From Cryptomeria japonica (taxonomy: Eukaryota > Streptophyta > Pinopsida > Cupressales > Cupressaceae), in contig NC_081414.1 of NCBI RefSeq assembly GCF_030272615.1, positions 334,289,427-334,353,426 on the forward strand: DNA of 64,000 nt, read 5' to 3'. Below are positions 1 to 12,031 of the stretch, piece after piece (positions within the stretch are counted from its first letter, which is position 1; each line of letters starts with the position of its first letter). The notes below the pieces were generated by a model, which saw nothing but the letters and a program-made list of their open reading frames with translations, searched no databases and was not told the origin of the DNA. The position numbers were made by a program, and so were the translations under genes.

Positions 1-48
1 ACACAAGATTTAGCTAGTGGATCTAGCAATGGAAAGGAATGGGTATTT

Positions 49-1389
49 TTGGCTATCAAGGAAGATGATCTGGTACCTGAAGAGAAGGCCCTTGCTACTA
101 AAATTGAAGATAAGGATGAATGGGTAATTGGCAGTGGATGTTCACATCATATTACTGGAGATAAAAGGAAGTTATTATCTATGCAAGAATTTGATAGTGG
201 TCTAGTTAGATTTGGAGATGACAAAGCATGCATGATCAAGGGAAGAGGAACAATATCATTGGATGGTAAGCATAACACTGCAAGTTAGAAATTCTTTTAA
301 GAGTATACAAGATAAATCTAATGATTTTCTTGATCTTATTCATTCTGATTTTTGTGGTCCTGCTAGAATCAAAAGTTTTTAGGGTGATAGATATTTCATG
401 CTAATCATTGATGACTATTCAAGAATGACGTGGGTTACATTTCTAAGGGAGAAGTTTGAAGCATTTGAAAAGTTTAAAATCTTTCAAGCTAAAGTTGAGA
501 TAGAGATAGGATTTAAGATTAAATTCTCAAGTTCAGATCAGGGTGGAGAATTTACATTTGGTGAATTTAACAAGTATTGTGAGAAGAATGGGATAAGGAG
601 ACAGTTGTCTATACCCCTAACACCTTAGCAGAATGGATTTGTGGAAAGGAAGAACAAAACTATCTTGGATGCAACTAAAACTATGATTATGGAAGCTAAT
701 CTGCCTCATGTCTACTAGAGAGAAGCTGTAAGCATGATGGTATAAACATTCAACAGAGTTCATATCAAAGGAGACATTGATAAGACACCTTATGAGTTAT
801 GGTTTGGTCATACACTGACAGTTAAGTATTTCAAAATCTTTGGTAGTAAATGCTATATCAAAAGAGATGATTCCATTGGAAAGTTTGATCCTAGATGTGA
901 TGAAGGAATATTTCTTGGTTATTCTAATGAAAGCAAAGAATATAGATGTTATAACAAAAGATTGTAGAGAACTAGGGAGAGCACAAATTTCAAGGTGGAT
1001 GAGAAGAACAGAAGTCAAATCAAAACTTATGAGAGAGAACTGGAAATGGAAATGATCATAATTGAACTGGTAGCACCTACACCAGAACAGAATATTGAAC
1101 CAGTTACTCCGACAGTATCAGAAAATTCAACAATAACTGAAGATCGGGACAGAGGAACAAAAAATCAGAAGACTCCTAGGTATGTAAGGTTGAATCACTC
1201 AGAAGATCAGATCATTGGAGACAAAAACAAAGGAGTGATGACAAGAAGAAGGTTGGCAACTAATGAAGTATGTTTTATTTCTCAAATTGAACTGGCATCA
1301 ATAATTGAATCTTGTAAAGATGAATGTTGGATGAAAGCTATGGAAGAAGAATTAGATCAGATAGAAAAGGATAACACATGGACTTTAGT
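49..1389 (+). pseudogene. copia-1 pol, protease and integrase part (decayed)
   Basis: The first frame holds a copia-type aspartic protease start, WVIGSGCSHHITGD at about 121-165, with Cys after SG where functional copies have Ala. After about 300 the integrase core appears: HSDFCGPARIK, then the first acidic residue in LIIDDYSRMTW (about 401-433), then SSDQGGEF (about 530-553) and NGFVERKNKT near 632-661. Protease and integrase are in different frames. The GAG-pre-integrase zinc segment that normally lies between them is missing, so a few hundred bases were probably deleted near 280-300. Stops occur at about 379, 626 and 964. The frame ends with DNTWTLV at the LINE junction. This is a dead copy; in an active element it would cut the polyprotein and integrate cDNA. 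Confidence 0.88.
1376..1389. repeat. left target-site duplication of the LINE
   Basis: The 14 bases ACATGGACTTTAGT recur exactly at 10589-10602 and frame the LINE. The same stretch occurs once, uninterrupted, in the related copia copy at 21604-21617. Confidence 0.92.
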
Positions 1390-2935
1390 AGGAGCCACAA
1401 ATAATCATTGGGCTTCTCTATTTGGGGTTAAGCCGACTAGAAAGTATTCCTTTCCCCCTATCTTTGTCTCTTGTGATAAGGTTAGCGGTAAGGTTTCTTT
1501 GTCTATCCCTAACTAGGGGATTGACCATAACATTACAATAATGGCGCTCACCCTTGTTGGAAATTTCTCTAGGCCTAGACCCAACATTGACATAGTGAGG
1601 ATGTTTGTTAGTCAGAGGTGGAAAATTAAAGGGCAAGTTGAGGTTTCGGTCCTTCCTCGAGGTTTTTTCTCCTTTGTGTTCTCATGCGTTGAGGATATTT
1701 CTACTATTCTTTGTGATGGCCCTTGGATTATGGGGAGGTCCTCTTTAACCCTTAAGAAGTGGAGTTTGAATATGGACATGTCTGATGCCTTTTTTGAAAG
1801 CATTCCTATCTGGGTCAATTTGTCAGGGCTTCCTCTGGAATATTAACACGAAGATATTTTTAAGGGCATTGCTAGAGTGTTTGGTGATCTTCTATCCATT
1901 GTTCCTATGATGACTGCTAGGAAAAGAATGGTATATGCTAGGATTTGTGTGGGAGTGTCTAGATCTAAGGATCTTCCTTCATCAATTGAGTTGGTATCAA
2001 AGTTGGGAATGTTAGTTCAAACGATTGAGTTTGAATCATTACCTTTTGTCTTCTTTTTGTGTAAAAAGGTGAGCCACTGAGCAAAGAAATGTCCTCATAA
2101 TATTAAGATAGATTCAAATAAAGGACCTATCATCTAGAAACCCAAACTTGTGGACACAGAAGCTCAAAACAAGAAGGATGATTTTGTGCACCAGAAAGGG
2201 CCTGGTGGGAGCCACGAAACCAATAAGGAAAATATTGTTCTACCCTGCCAGAACAATGAAGCGAAAGAAACAAATCAGGAGGAAGACAATAGAGAGAGTA
2301 ACCATGAATATCAAAACCTTGAGGTTAAGGATATAGACACGGAGATTACTTCTCAGGAGGCTCTTGCTCAGGATGAAGAGGAGATAACTAAAGAGAATGT
2401 GATCACTAAAAATGAAGAAGAACAGGCTTTGGTTGAGGATTTGGAGAAGAGAGAATTTTCACCCCTAAACCACCAAAGATTCAAGGATATGAAAGGAAGT
2501 ACCATTAAAGATTGGCAATCTTCTCTGGTTCTTAGATCATCTTTCAGTAATCTTGAGTTCAATGATCTGAAGAAGACCCTTGAGGATGAATCTTCTTCAC
2601 AACATTCCACCTGTAACTTCCCTGACTTGGATCAGAATGTTGTTATTTCAAACACCCTGTAGTCCCCGAAGGTTAATAGCACTATTGGTTTGGAGGGTAT
2701 CCAATTTCATGAAAAAATGAGCTATACTGAGGTGGTATCGAAAAAAAATAAATCACAACAGAAGCCTGGAGTTACAACTCGCAATAGAGGGAAGGTAGAT
2801 TGCGGAGGGCCACCCCGAAGTGCAGGAAGAAAATCTAACAGGTAGAAAAGAGAGCAAGAGTGCATTCAAAACATAGCAGATGAATCACAGAAAACAATCC
2901 ATGATAGTCTATTTAATTCCCCTGGTAAGAAATGA
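1390..2935 (+). pseudogene. LINE ORF1, DUF4283 / zinc-knuckle nucleic-acid-binding protein (decayed)
   Basis: One frame can be followed from WASLFG at about 1410 to the stop at 2933, broken by stops near 1514, 1844, 2078 and 2660. The N-terminal half shows the plant LINE/DUF4283 pattern, with PRGFFSFVFSC, GPWIMGRSSLTLKKW and IPIWVNLSGLPLEY. Further on, SHxAKKCPHN near 2070-2100 looks like the end of a CCHC knuckle. The C-terminal half is acidic and rich in Glu and Lys. In active elements ORF1 binds LINE RNA. The N-terminus is cut at the insertion boundary. Its stop overlaps the ORF2 start as ATGA at 2932-2935. Confidence 0.82.
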
Positions 2936-5900
2936 AGATCCTATCTTGGAATATTAGAAGTCTTAATAGTAGTGATAAATAGGACATAATCCATAATATT
3001 GTCAGGGATCATAGACTGGATATTTTACTTATTCAAGAAAATAAAATGTCGAAAGATAAGGTGGAGAAAATTAAGTTTTCTAAATTTTGTGAATCTCAAG
3101 GGAGAAACTCTGATGGGGCTTCTGGGGGAGTTGTTACTCTCTAGAATACTCAGTTTATTCATGGCACTCATTTCTATCATGATGGTAACCATGTGGCAAC
3201 CTTGTTTAAACATTTAAGGGATGGGTTCTCGTGGATCATATCCAATGTGTATGCTCCCAATAATAAAGTTTGTAGGAGAAAATTTTGGCTAAAGCTCTCT
3301 TCTTTTCAAAGTCGTTATCCCAATACTCCTTGGCTCGTAATGGGGGATTTTAATACCCCTCTTACGGAAGCTGAGAAATTTGGGGGATCCCAGATACAGA
3401 TTGACAACAAACTGGACTTAGCTAACTTCATCCATGGTCAAGGTCTAGTTGACTTGGATTTATCTAGAGCTTCCTTCACTTGGTCTAATCGTCATGTTGG
3501 AGTTGACCTGATTTAAGGTAGGCTTGATAGGGCCTTGATCTCTGTTGAGTGGATCCAACATTATGTCTGTTCTCTGAATTTCATGGTGAGAATAGGATTT
3601 GACCACTTTTGTATATGTTTGTTGGTTGAGCCTAAAAATGGTCTGGGAAGGAGGTTTCATTTAAGATTTGAGAAAATGTGGCTCTCCCACCCAAACCTTT
3701 CCAGTAGCGTGAAGGATTGGTGGAATGTTCAAGTGGATGGTTCTTCTATGTTCCGAGTTGATAAAAATTTAAGGCATGTTAAGGAGAGGGTTAAAAAATA
3801 GAATAGAGAAGTCTTTGGGTACATCTTCGTTTAGAAATATGCTATTCAGGAGGAGTTGGGCCTGATCTAGGATAAAGTGCAAAATGAAGGTTATGTGAAT
3901 GATAATTTTGCTAAGGAAAGTGAGGTTTTGTCCAAATACCACAATATTATAGCCCAGGAAGAGACCTTTTCGAGGCAAAGATCTAGATCATTATGGCTCA
4001 AGGAGGGTGATAAAAATATAAGATTCTTCCACATCTCTACCCTTAAACACAAGGCTGCAAATAGAATTGGCCACCTTGTGAATAATGGGAGAAGAATTGA
4101 TAATGAGGATGAAATAAGTGGAGTTGTTGTTGAGTTCTTTGTCGATCTTCTAAAGAAAGATACTTTATTAGACCCGAAGGCTCAAAATATGTTGGTTGAT
4201 ATCATACCTAAAGTCCTATCTAATAGCCAAAATCATAATATTATTGTCATTCCTTCTAAGGAGGAGATTATGAGTGTTGTCTTTTCTTTTGATGGTAGTA
4301 AAGTTCCAGGCCCAGACAACTTTCCTATGTTCTTCTTTCATCACTTTTGGGAGGTGGTGGGGGAAGATGTGTCTAATGTTGTTAAAGAATTTTTTGGAGC
4401 TAGATCCCTGCTGAAGGAATTGAATGCTACTTTCATTGTCCTTATTACCAAGAATCAGGGGGCTGATTCTTTGGATTATTTTAGGCCTATGAGATTTTGT
4501 AACTCCTACAAAATTATCTCCAAGGTCCTCACATCGAGGATGCTGAAAATTCTTCCTCTTCTGATTTCTCCTGAACAAAATAGCTTTGTGCTAGGAAGAC
4601 AGATTCTTGATTCCATCATCATTGTTCATGAAAATGTTTATTCACTTTTGGTGGTGAAGTCTCAAGGATTTCTTCTGAAATTATACATTGCTAAAGCTTA
4701 TGATAGGGTGGATTGGTGCTTCTTAAAAAAAGTTCTTCAGCCTTTTGGTTTCTCTGGCAAGGTTATTAGTCTGATTTGGCAGCTCATATCTAGTGCCTCA
4801 ACTACAATTATTGTCAATGGATTTCCCTCCCACTTCTTTAGAACTTTGAGGGGTCTTAGGTAGGGTGATCCTATATTCCCATTTTGTTCACTATAATGGC
4901 GGAAAGTTTGGGTAGATTCATACATCAAAAAGTTGTGGAAGGATCTCTGCAAGGCCTCAAGCTGTCCTATTTGATCTACACTCATCAACAATGTGTTGAT
5001 GATACCATTTTAATGGGAAGCTCTTTTTTGGGGGAAGCTAGAGTCATCAAATCAATTCTCAACATCTATGAAAAAATTCTTTGGATAGATGGTTAATAGA
5101 ACCAAGAGTTTTATCTACTTCATTAACACTCCTGAGCAGCACCAAATGAAGCTTGCTAACATTCTCAGCTACCTCATTGGTAAGCTCCCCTCTACTTACC
5201 TCCCTTTGGGATCTAAACCTTTTGATTCCTTTTGGCAATCGTCAATTAATCGATTTAATAGGAAGTTGGTTTGGTGGGAAGGCACCCTTTTGAGTCAGGC
5301 TAGTAAAATTCAGTTATTGAAAGCTACTCTTCATAACCTCCCAATGTATGCCCTCAGTTTGTTCAACATTCCCTCTTAATTTGCTGATATTATTGGTAAA
5401 ATTCAGAAAAGATTCCTTTGGTCTGGGGTTGAGGAAAAGAGAAGAATCCCTGTGGTTTCCTAGGAGAATTTATATAAGCCAAGGAGATATGGTGGATTGG
5501 GAATTAGAAGCATTAAAACCTTTAATAATGTTCTTTCGGCTAAACAGGTCTGGAGGTCTGATGATTGTAGAAGGGAATGGAACACCTTATGGCACAATAA
5601 ATATCTCTCTAATGTTTATTCTTTGCAAGATTTTTTGAGTTCTTTTCAAATCCCTGTTGGATCTCATTTTTGGAACAATATCTGCAAGGCTAGGGATGTG
5701 GCTAGCTAGGGAGCCTATTGGAAATTGGGGAATGGAAGAAAAATCTGGTTTTGGGATGATTCCTGGATTGGGAATCATTCACTTGTTTCTGATCCTACCT
5801 TGGGATCTTTAAGGAATTTTTGTGTGGCTTCTTTTGGTTTAATGGTGGATGACTATTGGAAGGAAGGTAAGTGGGTAAATCTCCCTATTATTAATCCTTC

Positions 5901-7110
5901 TTTCACTCATTTGCAACTTTCCCTAAATTATTTTGGTTTGGAGGAAGGTGTGGAAGATGAACTTATTTGGGAATTGAATCCCAATGGGAAGTTTTATGTT
6001 GCTTCTATGGGTGGTTGTAATGAACCCCATGTGCCATGGTGTTCTAAGGTGTGGATTAAGGACCTTTCTCCTAAGGTCAATATCTTTTTTTGACTTTTCT
6101 TTCTTAATAAAATCTTAACTAATGTCAATCTTGTTAAGAGAGGCTTTTCTATCCCAAATAGATGCTACTTGTGTATGAAGGAGGCTAAATCTGTTGACCA
6201 TCTATTTTTACATTGTTCTTACACTTTTGAGATTTGGGGTCTAGTGCTTCAGAAATGGGGTCTTTGCTGGACTTTATCGGAAGTTGTTAAGGAGTTTGTT
6301 TACCAATGGAACCCACCTTCAAGAAATCCTTTCATAAAGAAGCTATGGCTCTTTGTGTTTCCCAACATAGCATGGGGTTTATGGAAAGAACGTAATAATT
6401 GTATCTTCAGAAATATCCATCTCCCTCCTAATTTTGTCATCAATAAAATTTCTAGGGCTATCTTTGATAATCTCTCCGCTGTTAGCTCCAATGTTCTCTC
6501 TCATAGAGGAATCCTTAAGGAGTATGAAGCCAATGTTGTCAAGTATTGGGATTTTGGTCATTATGTTATTACACCTAAGGTCAACCCTAGGGACAACATT
6601 AGTTGGAACTTTCTAGCCCAAGGATGGGTGAAAATCAATTTTGATGGTGCGGCTATAGGGAACCTTGGTCAAGCTGGTTGTGGAGGGGTGATGCGAGATC
6701 ACTATGGCAACTTCATTTTTGCTATTGCTCTCCCTCTTGGTAAACATACTAATAATGTTGCATAAGTCATAGGAGCTTAGCACAGTTTAAAACTTGCTAA
6801 ACATAACAACTATAAGCTTGTTTGGGTTGAGGGAGACTCAAAGAACATTATCAACTATCTAAAGGGTAAATCTACTCTGGCTTGGAATGTTGATATTTGG
6901 ATGAAAAAGGCTAAAGATGTTATTAAAACCTTTGTTAGATGCATTATTGTCCATGTATATAGACAAGACAATGTGACTGTCGACTTCCTTAGCAATAGGG
7001 GAATGACATGTAAAGCCCAGCTTAGTTGGACCCGTGGTGACGGGATGGACTCAAAATTTTCTATGCATTTGCTCCACGAGCAAAGTCGAGGGAGTAAATT
7101 TAATTATTAA
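2932..7110 (+). pseudogene. LINE ORF2: endonuclease, reverse transcriptase, RNase H (decayed)
   Basis: The frame opens with MKILSWNIRSLN, the start of an APE-type endonuclease. Catalytic-region motifs follow: LLIQENKM (about 3030), SNVYAPNN (3240) and WLVMGDFNTPL (3330). Reverse transcriptase follows (about 3960-5100) with SLWLKEGDKN, GPDNFPMFFF and AYDRVDW. The active-site box reads CVDDT (about 4990) where YADD or FADD is usual. A zf-RVT-like Cys region lies near 6160-6220. RNase H starts at INFDGAA (about 6627), with EGDSKNI near 6830. About ten stops and one frameshift window (about 4885-5090) break it. Intact, it would be about 1390 residues and drive target-primed reverse transcription. 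Confidence 0.88.
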
Positions 7111-7289
7111 TTGTGCCATAATGACTTTGAGTGTTTCTAGAATTACTAATACGTTCTGTTCAAAGACAAGTGGCCAAAGAGGACATGAGAATCGATGCGA
7201 ATTTATTTCGCATACTTTGTGGGCAATTTTATACATTTTCTGGAGTCTTGCTTTAACTCTGAAAAATTCTTTGTAGAGAGTGTAACAGA
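7111..7289 (+). other. LINE spacer between ORF2 and ORF3
   Basis: About 180 bases of AT-rich sequence between the ORF2 stop and the first Met of ORF3. I see no motif in it. Confidence 0.5.
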
Positions 7290-8010
7290 ATGCTTGATAA
7301 AATGGGTGGTGCAAGAAAAATAATTGAACCACCTAGTTGTGTGCAGTTGAAGAATGAAAAGAAGCTATGGAAGATTTTGGAGAAAGGTGGGCTCACTCCA
7401 TACATTGAGACACTACAAGGGCAAAATCAAGATGTCTCTAGCTATTTTCCCCAAAACTGGAAGGATGGAACAATTGTTCTCCATGGTCAGAAGGGCATGG
7501 TTGATGAAACCCTTATTGCATAGGTCACTAGGTTATCTATGGAGGGCATGAAGTATTACAGAGATAGAGTGTATATGAAGAAAGTTGTGCAGAACTTCCC
7601 CAAGAAGGAGGTGGAGTGGGCTAAAATTGTTAAAAAGACGGCCAACTACTATGACATTGTGGTCATTAAGTCTTTTTGGCATAAGCTTCTCAAGGTAATT
7701 ATGAATTACCTTACTTTGGATGGTCGTTATACCAGGGTGTATGGTCACCACTTTGTTATTTTGAATCATTTCCATCATGGTGTGAAGATGTCTTTCCCTT
7801 TCTATCTCATGTTAGCTCTTAGGGATAACTTTAGTGACCACCGCAAGAACCTTGCCAAGTTTCCCATCATGCATGAATGCCTACTAGTCCTTATTGATAC
7901 CCATTTTCATGTTCTTCCTTCCCCTGATGATTACATCCATATTACTTCTGAGAATGATGAGACTAGTGTGGGCGAGTCTGATAATGAGGCCTCTGGGTCT
8001 GGGTCTGACG

Positions 8011-9497
8011 ACATTTGTTGGCATTATGTGAACCGGTATGAGGACATGATGACATTGTATGTTGTCATTGATGTCAATATGCTGAAGAAGAGAGAACTGG
8101 TATATTACCAAGAACCGGTATATGTGAGAACTGATATATCATTGTGAAGCGGTGTGTTTGTTCAAGGTGAACCGGCATGTGGTTATGGGAACCAGTACAT
8201 GGAAGCTTTGTATGACTACTGGTTGGTAGTCTCAACTTTAGGGTTTCCAATTGAAGTGCTTCAAGCCTGTGTGACTCAACCGGTGACTTTGTGTGATGAG
8301 TTAGCATTGTAATGAAGAACAGATCATGTTGCCACATTAGCCTTGTGCGCATGAAGGATCTTGCATGAAGGAGATTGTTCCTATCTACCTCAGGAATGTG
8401 CGAAGTCTATAAATGGTGAAAACGTGTGATGGGTTATTAGCCACCATGAAAGCGGTGGAAAATGAATGATGGAGAACATCTTGAGATCAGTTCAAGACTG
8501 TTGCATTTAATGCAATGTGCTCAATGGTCAGGATTGAACCGTTTGAATTGCTTAACCTAACAGGTTTAGGGTTTAGGGTTTAGGGTTTATGCTACCGACC
8601 TATCTGTTTACTATAAGGTTGATGTTGTGTTTCTTTCTGAGGTTGTTGGCAAAAGTTGTGTGTGTGTATCCAAATGAAGAGATACGTCATTCTTGCTAGA
8701 CTAGAGGGGAGAAGTGATACCAGCAGAGTGTAAGTGCAGAATAGGAGCTAAAGCGGATCTGCATTGGCATTGAGTGTTGTTACCAGATCATTGTAATACC
8801 TATTTATCTCTAACCACTTCAATAGTTGGGAAATCCCTTAATAGGGTAGCTTTAACCGGCTTACTGTAAATCCTTTGACAAGGTGACTCAAAACCATTGA
8901 GTTCTTGAAATCCTCTAACAAGGCAACCTTTAACAGGGTTTAACCCTTAACCGGGTATTCTAGCCATCCCTTAACCGGGTGATCCCTAACAGGATCGGTT
9001 CCTAACAGAACCTATTGTATCAGTTTTTAACCGAACAAGGCTCCTAATAGAGCGGACTTCTAAAGAGTTCAAAAAAATCTTGTGGGTATTCATCCCCACT
9101 GTGGTTTTTCCCAGTTGGGTTTCCACGTGAAAAATCTGTGTGTCATGTGTGGTGTTATTCATGTGAAGGTTTAAGTGTTTTGTGTCTAAAGGTAAATCAT
9201 GTCGATCTAGTTGTTTATATTTTTGATGATAGATTACTTGTTCATGCACTAGGGTGAAATGGAAATGAAGTATTAGATTGTAGGAAAAGATAAGTGTCAA
9301 CCAGTTTATGCTTGTCTTAGTTATTCTGTGTTTTTCCGATTGTACTTTGTTTAAGACTGGTGTTACTGTTTGTCTGCCAAAGCACAGTGTCTACTGACAA
9401 ACCGGTTTTAGGAATGTGTTTTTGTCTGTACTGATTCAACCCCTCCCCTCTCAGTACCGGTTTGGTACTATCCGTTCATCATTGAGTTATCAACATT
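8011..9497 (+). mobile_element. solo LTR (8016-9492) with 5-bp TSD ACATT
   Basis: The sequence starts TGTTGGCATTATG at 8016 and ends GAGTTATCA at 9492. It is flanked by ACATT at 8011-8015 and 9493-9497. No internal region, primer-binding site or polypurine tract is present, so it is a solo LTR left by LTR-LTR recombination. It carries the shared LTR block GTGGTTTTTCCC (about 9101), a degenerate array of TTAACCGG-like units (about 8850-9060), and a short telomere-like run. Its start and end resemble the LTR at 20018-21282, read on the opposite strand. Confidence 0.88.
8563..8589 (+). repeat. interstitial telomere-type repeat (TTTAGGG)n inside the solo LTR
   Basis: Between three and four uninterrupted copies of the plant telomere unit TTTAGGG lie in the middle of the solo LTR. 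Confidence 0.85.
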
Positions 9498-10364
9498 TCC
9501 CCTCCCCTAAAAAACTCTAAAATGCAAATTCCTTCAAGCTCAAAACCTAAGATAAGGAAGTGTATCAAAGGTCAAAAGAAAATTGTTATGTCCTTCCCCT
9601 CTACTTTTACTGAGAATGGCTCCCCCTCTTCTAGCAAGAAGGTAGAAGATGATAAGAACCTTGTTTGCCCTAATGTCTTGGCCTCTCCTCCATCCCATCT
9701 GGAGATTGGTAATGTGGGTGTGGTTGGTATTGCAGACCTTCATCCCAAAAGTGATGAGCTTAATGATAAGAGGAAGGATTATGAAAATGTGTTGGGTATG
9801 GCTCGTGAACATGCTATTGATACTTTAAACTTTTTCAAGTGGTTGTTTCATGAACTTAAGGAGATTAGGATTAACCAAAGAGCCCTGGGAAGCAAAATGG
9901 ATGCTCTCCTTGCTAGTTATACTCATGGTAATCTGAATAAAGACGAGAATTGGACTGAGGCTGAGAATAAATTGGTCATGGGTTGTATCAAGAAAACAGG
10001 GGAAGGGATTGATCAAGTGAAGAAAAGGCTTGAGGAATGCATCACCCGCATCGAGGAAGGCTACAACAAGATCCAGGACACCCTGAAGACTATTATGGTT
10101 AGCAGTCACAAAATTGTCAAATAGTCTGCAATGGTTATGAATACCATAGTGAATAGTCTGGAAAAGCTGGATAAGGTTGTTGTTATTATTGGTGATGATG
10201 TTGAGGTGGCTCAAAGTGGTGAAGGACCCTGCAAAAGGACCCGACGGAACATTAAGAAAAAGGCGGCTATTCATAATTTGGATCATAAAACTATGACGGC
10301 TACTGCCGATACCATGAATGTCGTAGAGGCTAACGTTGTTGAGACCCTCAGAAGCCTTATGTAA

Positions 10365-10588
10365 TTGGGTAGTTTTCTGTTGCTAGTTTTGTATGTCTAT
10401 GGGTTTGGTCTTTCTACTATCTTTTTATGCCCAGCTAGACTTTTGTTGTCTCTTTGGTTGTTGTTTCTTATGTTTATCCTTGCAGCCTTTTTTTGTTTTG
10501 GATGTTTCTTTCTGATTCTATACTGCTTAGAATCATTTTGTAAAGGGTTTTGGGGCCACATCAAAACCTATTTTTGCCTTAATCTAAA
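10365..10588 (+). other. LINE 3' untranslated region
   Basis: A T-rich segment follows the ORF3 stop and reaches the right TSD. It contains TTTTGTAAAGGGTTTTGGGG near 10534-10553 and ends CTTAATCTAAA. There is no poly(A) tail, which may be a feature of this LINE group or later loss. Confidence 0.65.
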
Positions 10589-10602
10589 ACATGGACTTTA
10601 GT
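10589..10602. repeat. right target-site duplication of the LINE
   Basis: This is an exact copy of the 14 bases at 1376-1389, followed directly by the continuation of copia-1 pol. Confidence 0.92.
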
Positions 10603-12031
10603 TCCCCAGCCTAAAAATAAGAATGTTATTGGAACTAAATGGGTTTTTAGGAATAAATTGAATAAAGATGGACAAGTTGTGAGGAATAAAGCTAAATTGG
10701 TTTGTAAAGGATATTCTCAGAAGGAAGGAAATGATTATGGTGAAACCTTTGCACTGGTAGCTATTATTGAAGCTATGAGATTATTTCTTGTTTATGTTGC
10801 ACATAATAACTACAAGGTTTATCAGATGGATGTTAAGTGTGCATTTCTGAATAGAGATCTTGAAGAGGAAGTTTATATTGAGCAACCTAATGGATTTTCA
10901 CTTTCAGATGGCAAAAACATGGTTTATAGGTTAAAGAAAGCTTTATATGGATTGAAACAAGCCCCTAGAGCTTGGTATGCAAGACTGGATAAATATCTTT
11001 TGAAGCTTGATTTCACTGAACATAATGCTGGCAGTAATTTATATTATAAGATCACTAATGATGATATATTGATTATTGAAGTCTTTGTTGATGATGTCAT
11101 TTTTGGAGGTGAAGATAAGTTGTGTATGGAATTCTCTAACAATATGAAGAATGAATTTGAGATGTCTATGATTGGGGAGATGAATTTTTTCTTAGGTTTG
11201 TAGATTACACAAACTGATAATGGTATTTTCATCTGTCAAACTAAGTATGCTAGAGAGTTATTGAAGAAATTTGGGTTGGAAAATTCTAAACCGGTTAGTA
11301 CTTTGATGGTTACAAGTGAGAATTTGACAAAGCAAGATGCATCTACACCGGTAAATCCTACAAGGTACAAGTCTATGATTGGAGGTTTAATATATCTGAC
11401 TCAGAGTAGACTGGATATAATGAATGCAGTTTGTATTGCATCAAGATATCAAAGTGATCCTAGAGAAAATCATGAGTGCGGTGAAAAGGATTTTTAGGTA
11501 TTTGCAAGGAACAACTGAATATGGTTTGTGGTATCCTAAAAATAATAACTTTACATTATGTGCATATACAGATGCAGATTGGGCTAGAGATGTTGATGAT
11601 CGAAAGAGAAATTCCGATGGAGCTTTCTTTCTTGGAAAGAAACTTGTTTCATGGATAAGCAAAAAGAAGTCATGTACCTCTTTATCTATTGTTGAAGTTG
11701 AGTATGTTGTTGTTGCTACTAATTGTACACAAGTTCTATGGATGAAGCAAATGTTGAAGGATATAAAAGTGGATTATAATGAACCGGTAGGTATTCACTG
11801 TGATAACTCTGTTGTTATTGATATATCAAAGAATCTAGTATTTCATTATGAGACAGCACATATCTATCAAGTATAATTTTTTGAATGAGAAGTTGGAAGC
11901 AAATGAAGTCAAACTAGTTTATGTGAACACTAAAGAGTAGATTACAGACATCTTCACTAAACCTTTTCCTAAAGAATCATTTGAGTACTTCAGAGATAGA
12001 TTGGGGGTTTCTACCCCTCCGATAGAGACTT
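10603..12031 (+). pseudogene. copia-1 pol, reverse transcriptase and RNase H part (decayed)
   Basis: The frame resumes with [18 protein letters not shown] (copia RT start). It shows [48 protein letters not shown] and the RT active-site box [10 protein letters not shown] at about 11083-11112. RNase H follows with CAYTDADWARD at about 11560. A 2-bp deletion near 11475 relative to the copy at about 22490 shifts the frame. Further stops lie near 11203 and 11874. Homology continues through TDIFTKPFPKES to PPIET and a stop at about 12031. This is a dead copy, close in sequence to 21559-23055. Confidence 0.9.

Larger units (their letters stand above)
7290..10364 (+). pseudogene. LINE ORF3, plant-transposon-type protein, interrupted by a solo LTR
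   Basis: A single frame runs from MLDKMGG at 7290 to 8015, resumes at 9498 and ends at 10364. If the solo LTR and one TSD copy are disregarded, the frame continues exactly (GAC GAC ATT | TCC CCT). Two in-frame TAG codons (7521 and 10122) break it. Full length would be about 530 residues. The first half has an aromatic and His-rich block around YTRVYGHHFVILNHFHHG, then an acidic Ser/Glu/Asp linker. The second half has an ITRIEEGYNKIQ coiled-coil-like segment and a basic KRTRRNIKKKAA stretch that may be nuclear-localising. From memory, the first half resembles 'putative plant transposon protein' ORFs found in several plant retroelements. Function unknown. Confidence 0.7.
1390..10588 (+). mobile_element. 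L1-like LINE with three ORFs, inserted in copia-1
   Basis: The insert lies between 14-bp direct repeats and carries, in order, a DUF4283-type ORF1, an ORF2 with endonuclease, reverse transcriptase and RNase H, and a third ORF. It begins directly inside ORF1 coding sequence, so the 5' end is slightly truncated. It ends without a poly(A) run, at a T-rich 3' region finishing in CCTTAATCTAAA. A solo LTR of 1477 bp sits in ORF3; without it the LINE is about 7.7 kb. All ORFs carry nonsense mutations. Confidence 0.9.

Noticed and set aside
3025-3213. Minus-strand ORFs opposite LINE and copia coding regions
   Set aside because: They are shadows of the sense frames, without motifs.
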